Assembly: GCA_023663735.1 (NCBI GenBank)
Contig: JAMPGV010000004.1
Span: 20,189 to 84,188, forward strand
Direction of reading: 5' to 3'
From: Muribaculum sp.
GTDB lineage: Bacteria > Bacillota > Clostridia > Lachnospirales > Lachnospiraceae
Length of the DNA stretch: 64,000 nt
Positions 47,559 through 55,171 of the stretch are shown one piece after another. The notes under the pieces were generated by a model. It saw only the letters and a list, made by a program, of their open reading frames with translations, was not told where the DNA came from and did no database searches. A program made the position numbers and the translations under genes. Numbering within the stretch: the stretch's first letter is position 1; every line of letters begins with the position of its first letter.

Positions 47559-47814
47559 CAAACTCCTTTTCTAAAGTGTCATACACTTCATTGGAAATAC
47601 TCATTTTGAAGGAGCGCTCCAGACCCTTGTTCTTTCTGGCTTTTTGCAGACATTCCCTGTTCTTACAAACATATGCGCCTCTTCCGTTCTTCTTGCCTGT
47701 CATGTCCAGACAGATTCTATCGTCCTCGGCCGTCTTAAGCACCCGCAGCATTTCCTTTTTGCCGTGCATCTCGCCGCATCCGACACACTGTCTCAAAGGG
47801 ATCTTCTTCGCCAT
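47539..47814 (-). CDS. rnpM: YlxR/RnpM, DUF448 nucleic-acid binding protein
   Basis: A 91-residue protein with the YlxR signature: IPLRQCVGCGEMHGKKEML, KNGRGAYVCKNRECLQKA and LERSFKM. In B. subtilis the homologue (RnpM) binds RNase P RNA and modulates its activity; the same role here is inference from homology. GGAGG is 13 bases before the ATG, rather distant. It lies between nusA (8 bases) and ylxQ (overlap). Confidence 0.94.
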   Translation of the reverse strand: MAKKIPLRQCVGCGEMHGKKEMLRVLKTAEDDRICLDMTGKKNGRGAYVCKNRECLQKARKNKGLERSFKMSISNEVYDTLEKEFDELEAE

Positions 47815-47822
47815 AGAACCGA

Positions 47823-49046
47823 TTATTCCTCCGTTCCTTCTCCGTATCCTTCCGCCTCGTCTGCGTCATACGCTTCATCATATTCTTCCTCGGCGTATTC
47901 TCCGCCGTCATACTCACCGCCGTCGTATCCTTCGCCGTCGTATTCCTCATATTCCTCGTCATACTCGTCGTCCATATAATCCTCGTAGCGGAATCCCGGC
48001 GCATCCTTGGCCTGCGTCTCGGACTTGATGTCGATTTTGTATCCGGTCAGCCTTGCGGCCAGTCTCGCATTCTGACCCTCCTTGCCGATGGCGAGGGAAA
48101 GCTGGTAATCGGGAACTACCACCTTCGCCGTCTTCTCGTCGGGATCGGCAAACACCGCCACGACTTTCGCCGGAGCCAGCGCATTCTGAATAAAATTGCC
48201 CGGATTTTCATCCCAAGGAACAATGTCGATTTTCTCTCCCCGCAGCTCCTCCACAATGGCGTTGACTCTGGCGCCGTTCATGCCCACGCAGGCCCCCACC
48301 GCATCCACATTGGGATTGTGGCTCCAAACCGCAATCTTGGTGCGGCTGCCCGCCTCTCTGGCAATGCTCATGATCTCGACGGTGCCGTCCTTAATCTCCG
48401 TCACCTCGGACTCGAACAGTCTCTTTACCAGCTCCGGATGGGTGCGGCTCACATTGATGCGGGGGCCTTTGGAAGTGTTCTTCACCTCCAGAATATAAAC
48501 CTTGATCCGCTCGGTGGGGCGGAACACCTCGCCCTTGACCTGCTCGCTCTCCGTGAGCATAGCGTCCGCCTTGCCCAGATTGATGCTGATGTTCCTGCCG
48601 ATGCTGCGCTGCACCACACCGGTGACCACATCTTTTTCCTTCTCATAATATTGATTATAAATCACGCTCCGCTCTTCCTCGCGGATCTTCTGCAGGATCA
48701 CATTCTTGGCGTTCTGGGTAGCGATACGGCCGAACTCCTTGGACTTGATCTCCACATGCAGGATATCGCCCACTTGCGCCTTGGCCGAGAGCGCCTGCGC
48801 ATCCTCCAGCGCGATCTGCAGGCAGCCGTCCGTCACGTCCTCCGCGGATTCCACAACCTCCTTCTCCGCATACACCAGAAAATCACAGGTCTCCCGGTCG
48901 ATCTCCACTTTCACGTTGTCCGCCTTGCCGAAGTGATTCTTGCAGGCCGTGAGCAGCGAATTCTCGATCGCCTCGAACAGCGTCTCTTTGCTGATCTCCT
49001 TCTCCTTCTCCAGAATATCCAGTGCCTCCATCAATTCCTTGTTCAT
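47823..49046 (-). CDS. nusA: Transcription termination/antitermination factor NusA
   Basis: Binds RNA polymerase and affects pausing, termination and antitermination. 407 residues: N-terminal domain (MNKELMEALDILEKEKEISK), S1 domain (about 135-200, VVTGVVQRSIGRNISINLG), KH1 and KH2 (ISRTHPELVKRLFE-like NVSRTHPELVKRLF, CVGMNGARVNAIVEELRGEKIDI, LAIGKEGQNARLAARLTGYKIDI). The C-terminal 50 residues are an acidic, Tyr/Gly-rich tail with repeated YDGGEY units, not part of the core protein. Start at 49046 (second Met of ATGATG) by Shine-Dalgarno spacing. Confidence 0.97.
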   Translation of the reverse strand: MNKELMEALDILEKEKEISKETLFEAIENSLLTACKNHFGKADNVKVEIDRETCDFLVYAEKEVVESAEDVTDGCLQIALEDAQALSAKAQVGDILHVEIKSKEFGRIATQNAKNVILQKIREEERSVIYNQYYEKEKDVVTGVVQRSIGRNISINLGKADAMLTESEQVKGEVFRPTERIKVYILEVKNTSKGPRINVSRTHPELVKRLFESEVTEIKDGTVEIMSIAREAGSRTKIAVWSHNPNVDAVGACVGMNGARVNAIVEELRGEKIDIVPWDENPGNFIQNALAPAKVVAVFADPDEKTAKVVVPDYQLSLAIGKEGQNARLAARLTGYKIDIKSETQAKDAPGFRYEDYMDDEYDEEYEEYDGEGYDGGEYDGGEYAEEEYDEAYDADEAEGYGEGTEE

Positions 49047-49121
49047 CATTTCCTCCGTTTCCGGCTTGCGCCTTGTTCTTTATGCATCTGTCACTCTCAA
49101 TTTTCGTATCCCGCTCCGCCC

Positions 49122-49586
49122 TCACGGCTCGAAGGCCAGACGAATCAGGGCAATTTCCACCCGCTGAAAAGTGCGTTCGCCGCTGTCTTCGCGGATTGTC
49201 AGCGTCTCTGCGTCAAACCGCTCCAGAACGCCCGCAAATTCCTTGCGCTTGTCGATGGGCTTAAACAGCTTGATTTCCACGTTCTCCCCGATACTCCGCG
49301 CAAGATGCTTATCCTTGCGCAGGGTTCTGCCAAGCCCCGGACTCGAAACCTCCAGAATATAGGAATCGGGTATAAAATCTACTCTGTCCAACGCGTCCGA
49401 CAGCGCGCGGCTCACCTGCTCGCAGTCGAGAATATTAACCCCGCCCGGTTTATCAATATAGGCGCGCAGATAATAGCCGCTGCCTTCCTTGACATACTCT
49501 ACATCATAGATCTCCACGCCGCTTGCGGCGGCTATGGGGACAAGCAGTTCCTCCGTGCGGCTCTCATACTGTTCTCTCTTTGACAT
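49122..49586 (-). CDS. rimP: Ribosome maturation factor RimP
   Basis: A 154-residue factor for 30S maturation. YESRTEELLVPIAAASGVEI, DVEYVKEGSGYYLRAYIDKP, GVNILDCEQVSRALSDALD, YILEVSSPGLGRTL and the C-terminal SH3-like part are all in order. The ATG at 49586 follows GGGAGGAACGGA. It is the first gene of the nine-gene operon ending with ribF; its leader holds a possible attenuator. Confidence 0.96.
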   Translation of the reverse strand: MSKREQYESRTEELLVPIAAASGVEIYDVEYVKEGSGYYLRAYIDKPGGVNILDCEQVSRALSDALDRVDFIPDSYILEVSSPGLGRTLRKDKHLARSIGENVEIKLFKPIDKRKEFAGVLERFDAETLTIREDSGERTFQRVEIALIRLAFEP

Positions 49587-49647
49587 TCCGTTCCTCCCTC
49601 GGCCAGACTGCCCCGGCCGCATCCGGCCCGCTTGCCGGCGCTCCCGG

Positions 49648-49680
49648 ACAAAGAAGAAAGAGTGGCGCATGTCCACTCTT
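49648..49680 (-). terminator. Possible attenuator in the rimP-nusA leader
   Basis: Between the promoter and rimP the minus strand has AGAGTGG (49665-49659 complement side) pairing with CCACTCT (hairpin 49659-49679), followed by TTTCTTCTTT: the form of an intrinsic terminator placed inside the leader. Confidence 0.55.
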
Positions 49681-49705
49681 ATCTGTCTATCATTATGCTA
49701 TAAAA

Positions 49706-49734
49706 AGTATAGACCTAAAAACAAGCCTTGTCAA
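49706..49734 (-). promoter_or_regulatory. Promoter of the rimP-nusA-infB operon
   Basis: Minus-strand TTGACA (49729-49734), exact 17-base spacer, TATACT (49706-49711), about 120 bases before the rimP ATG. Confidence 0.85.
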
Positions 49735-49772
49735 CACTTTTTTCAGCGCGGGAACACAAACCAATTTCCGCC

Positions 49773-51575
49773 TCAATCCGGCAGACTGTCCGTCAGGCAC
49801 ATAGCTCCGAATCCCACCCTATCGTTCGGCAGTTCGCTCTCTCCTCTCAGCGGCCTTGCTCCCTTCCGCAGATACGCCTTCACCTTCTCCCCATACAAAA
49901 ACGGATCGTTCCCCCGCACGATTCCCCACTCCATCAAAAGCGCCGCCGCCCCCGAAGCGATGGGCGTGGCAAAAGAAGTACCCGTCACCGGCGTATAACC
50001 GCCGTACAAATCCGGCGCCGCAATGCCCACGCCGGGCGCCACAAAATCCGGTTTGACCAGCCCGGCCGTCACCACGCCGATCGTCCTCTCCCGATCCGCA
50101 TACCCTCTCCCGGAGAAATCCGCATAGGATTCGTACACGGTATCATAAGCTCCCACGGTGATCACCTTAGAGGCCGTGGAGGGAATCGTCAGCGTCACCT
50201 GCGGTGTGGGCGCATAGAAAAAAGTACCCGCATTCCGCACCGCGCTGTCCGACAGATACAGATAATACTGCCCCGTCACCACCTGCACAGGCTCCAGCAG
50301 AATCGTCCAGATCCCGCTTGTGACATACCTGCTCCCATCCGGCAGAAATTCCAGATAGAGTTCCTTGGCCACCGCATAGGGCGCAGGCTCTCCCTGAAAC
50401 GCCAAGATTTTCGTCCGCTCCAGACTGAGGGTAAACTTCCCGCCGTTTATCGGCGCGGTGAGTTCCGCCTGCTGCCTGCCCGGCGCAATGAGATACATCC
50501 GGTATTCGTCCGTGTAATTCTGCCACAGCTGCACCCGGAGATTGCTCTCATAATTGGCTACCAGAATCTCCACCCGCGCGTTCCGGGGAACGCCCCTTCC
50601 GGCGCTTCCTCCGCTGTAGACATTCCCCGCCACATGTCCCGCGCTGGCTCCCTCGTTGCCGCTTCCCACACAGATCACCGTGCGCCCGATCTCCGCCGCA
50701 TTGTCCAGAAAACGTTCCAGCAGAGAACTGCCGTCGTGCGCCCCGTAACAGTTCCCGAAGCTTAGGTTAATCACCAGCGGCATCTGCATCTGCCGCGCCT
50801 TGTCAAGCCCCCAGCTCACCGCCCGCATCAGCTCCGTGGTACGAGGAAACCCCCGCTCGTCCGCCACCCCCAGCTTCACGATCAGAAGCTCCGCATCCGG
50901 CGCCGCGCCCAGATACCCTGTCCCCGCATCCGCTCCCGCCGCAATGCCCGCCACCGCCGTCCCATGGCCGCTCACATCGATGCTGGGCAGAAGCGCAAAC
51001 TGTTCCTGCGGATTCTCCGTCTGCAGCGCCTCGTCAATCTGCGCCGCGTCAAATTCCACGCCCTGCGCAAATCCTTCCGGCGGATTGCGGCTCTCCGACG
51101 GCGTGAGCGTCTGATCCCACAGATACCGGATTCTTGTGCGCCCCCGCGAATCCCGGAAATCCTTCCTCTTCCAGTCGATGCCGCTGTCCGCCACCAATAA
51201 AAGAACGCCCTTCCCCGTCAGGTAGGGCGCACCCAGCGTCACCGGGGCAAAACAGGGACTGTCCGCAATCCCCGCATCAATGGAATAGAAAAAGCGCTTC
51301 GGCTTCTCCAGATACTCCACCTGCTCCAGCGCGGAGACCACGTCCACCAGCTCCTCCGGCACGGTCAGTATGGCATATCCCGCGATCAGATATTCCACCG
51401 TCACCGAATCGGAAATCTGCGCCGCCGCTCCCGCCAGATCCCCGTGATATTTCACGATCAGCTCCCAGCACCGGGTACCCGCGCTAAATCCCACGTTCAG
51501 ATCCTCCGTCCGCACCCGTTCCTGTTCGTCCGTCTCCAGCGCCAGATTTAAAATATTTTCCCGTTTCTGATTCAT
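49773..51575 (-). CDS. S8 family subtilisin-like protease (Csp-like)
   Basis: A 600-residue subtilase. The catalytic Asp lies in LLVADSGIDW (about residue 130), the His in DVSGHGTAVAGIAAG (about 208), and the Ser in TGTSFATPIASG (about 525), so the triad is complete. Between His and Ser there is a large insertion of about 130 residues rich in beta-strands, as in Csp germination proteases of Clostridia. There is no signal peptide; residues 1-95 look like a prodomain. Csp proteases process the cortex hydrolase SleC in spore formers; whether this organism sporulates cannot be read from the window. GGAG stands before the ATG at 51575; the upstream GTG start is less likely. Confidence 0.88.
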   Translation of the reverse strand: MNQKRENILNLALETDEQERVRTEDLNVGFSAGTRCWELIVKYHGDLAGAAAQISDSVTVEYLIAGYAILTVPEELVDVVSALEQVEYLEKPKRFFYSIDAGIADSPCFAPVTLGAPYLTGKGVLLLVADSGIDWKRKDFRDSRGRTRIRYLWDQTLTPSESRNPPEGFAQGVEFDAAQIDEALQTENPQEQFALLPSIDVSGHGTAVAGIAAGADAGTGYLGAAPDAELLIVKLGVADERGFPRTTELMRAVSWGLDKARQMQMPLVINLSFGNCYGAHDGSSLLERFLDNAAEIGRTVICVGSGNEGASAGHVAGNVYSGGSAGRGVPRNARVEILVANYESNLRVQLWQNYTDEYRMYLIAPGRQQAELTAPINGGKFTLSLERTKILAFQGEPAPYAVAKELYLEFLPDGSRYVTSGIWTILLEPVQVVTGQYYLYLSDSAVRNAGTFFYAPTPQVTLTIPSTASKVITVGAYDTVYESYADFSGRGYADRERTIGVVTAGLVKPDFVAPGVGIAAPDLYGGYTPVTGTSFATPIASGAAALLMEWGIVRGNDPFLYGEKVKAYLRKGARPLRGESELPNDRVGFGAMCLTDSLPD

Positions 51576-51633
51576 CCCATGCTCCACAAAATACCGTTAT
51601 CCTACTCTATGCGGAGCCGCCCCGATTTACATC

Positions 51634-52950
51634 CTATTCTTCAAAAAATAACCGCAGAACCTTTACCGCATACGCCGTATCCCTCATGCCCGCAGTCTCT
51701 ACGGCAGAGTGCATGGCAAGCTGGGGCAGGCCGATGTCCACGGCGGACACCGACACATGGGCGGCGGAAAGATTGCCGAGAGTGGAACCGCCCGCAATAT
51801 CCGAATGGTTGGCATACGTCTGAAAAGGCACGCCCGCCCGGCGGCACAGATCTTTCATTCTGGCCGCAGATACGGCGTCCGTCGTATATTTCTGGCTGCC
51901 ATGATACTTAATCACAATCCCGCCGCCGAGATAAGGCCGATTGGTGGGATCCGCTTTCTCGGGGTGATTGGGATGCACTGCATGGGCATTGTCAGCGGAA
52001 ATCAGAAAACTGTCCGCAATCAGACGCCTTGCCAGCGCCCCGCCGAAGCCGCTCCCGCCGTGCTGACCGCTCAAGTCATCGCACACGTTCAGCACCACAT
52101 CCTCCAGAAAAGTGGAGTCCGCCCCCTGTTTGGTGCCGCTCCCCACTTCCTCGTTGTCAAACACCGCACACAGCGCGATATACTCCCGGGGCGCAGCCTC
52201 CAGCAAAGCCTCCATGGAAGCATACACACACTGCAGGTCATCCAGTCTGGGCGAAAGCACAAACTCCCCGTCCCTTCCCAGAATCCGCCCCCTGTCCCTC
52301 ACATAGAGAAACAGGTCATGCCCCAGAATGTCCTCCGGCGCAGCGCCCACGGATGCTCCGATCTCCTCCAGAAGCATTCCCTGCACATCCTCCGCCTCGC
52401 CGGCGCACATCCCGTAGAGCGGCAGCAGATCCGTCTGCGGATGATACTCCACCCCCTTGTTCATTTCCCGGTTCATATGGATGGCCACATTGGGAATGAC
52501 CAACAAATCCCGATCCAAATTGACCAGTTTGGTCACCAGCTTGCTTCCCGCCGCACTTTTCTCGCACACCACCACTCTCCCGGCCACAGACAGCGGTCGG
52601 TCCAGCCAAGTGGAAAGAATCATTCCGCCGTATTTTTCGGTATTCAGGCTCACGTAATGTTTCTCCACATCCCGCTCCGGCTGCTCTTTGATTTTAAAGG
52701 TAGGCGAATCGCTGTGGGACGCCGCCATATGGAATCCCTTCGGCTCCCCCTCGGGCATTCTGAACGCAATCAGAGAGGAATCGTTACGGGTCACATAGTA
52801 GCAGCCTCCCGCATGAATCCGCCACTCCCGCCGCTCGTCCAGCTCCTCGAATCCCGCGGCCGCCAGCCGCTCCTTCAAATTGGCAATCACATGAAAACAG
52901 CTGGGACTCTTCTCGATAAAAGAAAGCATTTCTCTGCAATAAGAAAGCAT
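51634..52950 (-). CDS. M18 family aminopeptidase
   Basis: A 438-residue zinc aminopeptidase related to aspartyl aminopeptidases. FIEKSPSCFHVIANLKERL is the family start. Metal and catalytic motifs: MAASHSDSPTFKIK (His and Asp), CAVFDNEEVGSGTKQGADS (catalytic Glu pair), ISADNAHAVHPNHPEK (metal ligands), and HSDIAGGSTLGNLSA near the C-terminus. A cytoplasmic role in peptide turnover is likely. Two starts are plausible: 52950 (GGAGGGGAA before ATG) and 53001 (GGGAGGGATCGAA before ATG); the first gives the usual N-terminus. Confidence 0.93.
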   Translation of the reverse strand: MLSYCREMLSFIEKSPSCFHVIANLKERLAAAGFEELDERREWRIHAGGCYYVTRNDSSLIAFRMPEGEPKGFHMAASHSDSPTFKIKEQPERDVEKHYVSLNTEKYGGMILSTWLDRPLSVAGRVVVCEKSAAGSKLVTKLVNLDRDLLVIPNVAIHMNREMNKGVEYHPQTDLLPLYGMCAGEAEDVQGMLLEEIGASVGAAPEDILGHDLFLYVRDRGRILGRDGEFVLSPRLDDLQCVYASMEALLEAAPREYIALCAVFDNEEVGSGTKQGADSTFLEDVVLNVCDDLSGQHGGSGFGGALARRLIADSFLISADNAHAVHPNHPEKADPTNRPYLGGGIVIKYHGSQKYTTDAVSAARMKDLCRRAGVPFQTYANHSDIAGGSTLGNLSAAHVSVSAVDIGLPQLAMHSAVETAGMRDTAYAVKVLRLFFEE

Positions 52951-53106
52951 TTCCCCTCCATATGCCTCTTCTGTCCTGCTATCCGCATTGTCCGCACCCA
53001 TTTCGATCCCTCCCCACAGAGCGGAACCGCCCTGCGCCCCGCCGTCCTCTATTCACAAACTTGATAAAAATTTAACAAATTGGATAAAACGCCTTGCCTG
53101 CGCAAT

Positions 53107-53658
53107 TTATTGTCTGTAGACAATCCCCGCCGCAAGCTCCTGCGCTTTCTCCTGCCCGCAGAACAGCTCCGCCACGGCCAGACCGAAATCGATGGCCGTT
53201 CCCATTCCCCGGGAAGTCACCACATTGCCGTCGATCTCCACCGGTCCCGCCGTCACCGACGCCCCCTCCAGATGGCTCTCAAAGCTAGGATAGGAGCAGG
53301 CTTTTCTTCCCTTTAAAATTCCCCTATGTCCAAAAATGCTGGGCGCCGCACAGATTGCGCCGATATATTTCCCCGCCGCATAAAAATGGTCGATCTGCGC
53401 CATCAGCGCCTCGTGAGCCTCCAGATTCTTTGTTCCCTCTCCGCCGCCGGGCAGAATCAGCATGTCATACTCCTCAAAATCCGCCTGCGAATAGGTCTTG
53501 TCCATGTTCACCACAATACCATGGGAACCTTCCACGGCTGCCTCCTCCGTCACGGACACCATGTCGATAGCAATGCCCAGCCTGCGGCAGACGTCCACCA
53601 CGGCCAAAGCCTCGATCTCCTCATATCCCTTTGCAAAAAAAACCGCTACTCTGCTCAT
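53107..53658 (-). CDS. DJ-1/PfpI family protein
   Basis: A 183-residue protein of the DJ-1/ThiJ group. FFAKGYEEIEALAVVDVCRR carries the conserved Glu, ILPGGGEGTKNL is typical, and the nucleophile elbow IGAICAAPSIFGH holds the reactive Cys. Family members act as glyoxalases, deglycases or redox sensors; the activity here is not predictable. GGAGG is seven bases before the ATG. Confidence 0.93.
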   Translation of the reverse strand: MSRVAVFFAKGYEEIEALAVVDVCRRLGIAIDMVSVTEEAAVEGSHGIVVNMDKTYSQADFEEYDMLILPGGGEGTKNLEAHEALMAQIDHFYAAGKYIGAICAAPSIFGHRGILKGRKACSYPSFESHLEGASVTAGPVEIDGNVVTSRGMGTAIDFGLAVAELFCGQEKAQELAAGIVYRQ

Positions 53659-53788
53659 TCCGATTCCTCCATTCTCCATGTCGTTCCTCTTGTCCGCATG
53701 GTATCTTCCTAAAGTATACACACTTTCCCGCCGCTTTTCAACCACCCATCCTCTTCTGCGCAATCCCCCTCTATCTAATCGCTTCTAG

Positions 53789-53989
53789 GCGTTTGCAAAA
53801 CGATATTTTTCGGGATCCAAATTGTGCAGATTGTATATTCATAAGCAGACCCTAGCGAATCGTTGGCACTTAGGCGCTGTATTTGAGCGCCTTATGTGCC
53901 ACTACGATGAGGTTGGAGCGAAAGCGTGTCTGCGTTGAATGTGCAATTTGCACAATGACACTTTCCGAAGCAAAAGTTTTGCAAATGCC
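53789..53989. repeat. Interspersed hairpin element, copy C
   Basis: A unit of about 200 bp with ends GCGTTTGCAAAACG and TTTTGCAAATGCC, the conserved AATTGTGCAGATTGTATATT and GCAGACCCTAGCGAA segments, and central stem AGGCGC/GCGCCT around TGTATTTGA. Similar sequences flank it (TAATCGCTTCTAGGCG left, TAATCCCTTTAGGCG right), the right one leading into the half copy. Confidence 0.85.
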
Positions 53990-54003
53990 CATAATCCCTT
54001 TAG

Positions 54004-54079
54004 GCGATTGCGAGACGCTGCTTGGGGTAATCCGAATTGTGCGAGTTGTATACCCCATAAGCAGACCCTAGCGAACCGC
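54004..54079. repeat. Half copy of the interspersed hairpin element
   Basis: Starts GCGATTGCGAGACG and continues through a diverged AATTGTGCGAGTTGTATA to the conserved GCAGACCCTAGCGAACCG, then stops. The central hairpin and right half are missing. Confidence 0.8.
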
Positions 54080-54099
54080 AAAAATTGTCCGTATGATAC

Positions 54100-54128
54100 T
54101 TGGATTTTTAAAACTGCTATGCTATAAT
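54100..54128 (+). promoter_or_regulatory. Promoter of the CYTH gene
   Basis: TTGGAT (54100-54105), 17 bases, TATAAT (54123-54128), about 45 bases before the ATG and just after the half element. Confidence 0.7.
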
Positions 54129-54173
54129 ATTTTGTACATGCAAAAGAACGAATTTCGGTAAAAGGTATAACAA

Positions 54174-54665
54174 ATGGAAATCGAAAGAAAATTTTTAATC
54201 AAATCACTTCCCGAGGACTTGGAAGAATATCCTTTTTTACATATTGAGCAGGCTTATCTGAATGTAGATCCCGTAGTCCGCGTGCGCAAGGAAGAAGAAC
54301 ACTACTATATGACTTACAAGGGCTGCGGCATGATGGCCAGAGAGGAGAGCAATCTGGCGCTGGATCGAGACTCCTACTATCATCTGCGCGCCAAAGCGGA
54401 TGGCAATATTATCTCCAAACGGCGTTATTTGATTCCTCTGGAGCATCCCGGTTTTCAAGAAGGTTTTCCGGCTCCCCCCGAGGACTACAGCCTGACCATC
54501 GAACTGGATGTGTTCGACCCGCCCTTCGCCCCTCTTTTGATGGCGGAAGTGGAGTTTTTGAGCAAGGCGGCCGCCGAGGCGTTCCTGCCGCCGGAATGGT
54601 TCGGCGAGGAAGTCACCTACCGCAAAGAGTACCACAATTCCTATATGGCGTGCCAGAAATTCTGA
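54174..54665 (+). CDS. CYTH domain protein
   Basis: A 163-residue triphosphate-tunnel protein. The diagnostic ExExK motif is at the start (MEIERKFLI); VRVRKEEEHYYMTYKG, ISKRRYLIPL and LTIELDVF are further strands with the charged residues that line the tunnel. Members hydrolyse inorganic triphosphate or thiamine triphosphate, or make cAMP; length and sequence favour a small triphosphatase, but this is inference. AAAGG precedes the ATG. A lone plus-strand gene between element copies. Confidence 0.92.
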   Translation: MEIERKFLIKSLPEDLEEYPFLHIEQAYLNVDPVVRVRKEEEHYYMTYKGCGMMAREESNLALDRDSYYHLRAKADGNIISKRRYLIPLEHPGFQEGFPAPPEDYSLTIELDVFDPPFAPLLMAEVEFLSKAAAEAFLPPEWFGEEVTYRKEYHNSYMACQKF

Positions 54666-54716
54666 CAAGTTCCGACGGCAGGATCAACACCGATGGGAAT
54701 CACGATAAGACCGCAA

Positions 54717-54964
54717 TAAGATCATGACAAAACCAGACATTTGCGAAACGCACTAATTTGCAAAGAGTCCTTGTGCAAATTGCACATTCAACGCAGACAC
54801 GCTTTCGCTCCAATCTCACCGCAAGATGCTAAAATACAGCATCAATCGTAACGAAGTTACGTTGTGTGCCGGCGGTTCGCTAGGGTCTGCTTATGAATAT
54901 ACAATCTGCACAATTCGGATTGCGAAAAATATCGTTTCGCAAACGCCTAAGATCATGACAAAAC
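54717..54964. repeat. 17-bp direct repeats flanking element copy D
   Basis: TAAGATCATGACAAAAC stands at 54717-54733 and again, identical, at 54948-54964, on the two sides of the element. Confidence 0.85.
54734..54947. repeat. Interspersed hairpin element, copy D (inverted)
   Basis: The same element in the opposite orientation: left end CATTTGCGAAACG, right end CGTTTCGCAAACGCC. Read on the minus strand it has AATTGTGCAGATTGTATATT, GCAGACCCTAGCGAACCG, an added small hairpin CGTAAC/GTTACG, and the central stem GATGCT/AGCATC around GTATTTT. Confidence 0.88.
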
Positions 54965-55171
54965 AAGAGGGCGCAATCGAATTATTTTCCTGAGAGCGCA
55001 TCTGTTGGGCGGACACTTCTTGGAAATATCACCTTGGCGACAACTATATCAATCTTGTCTTAGCAAAGATCCCGCGTTTCTCGGCATTGCGGAAGTCACG
55101 CCGCTGGTCGGTACGAAACTAACCATCTGCACCAAACTTCAAAGCGCCCGCCCTGAAGGCATCGCTTGGCA
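54965..55171. other. Intergenic stretch without recognised features
   Basis: I see no gene, hairpin or promoter of note here. The only ORF (55005-55202) overlaps the end of the flotillin gene and lacks any support. Confidence 0.5.
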
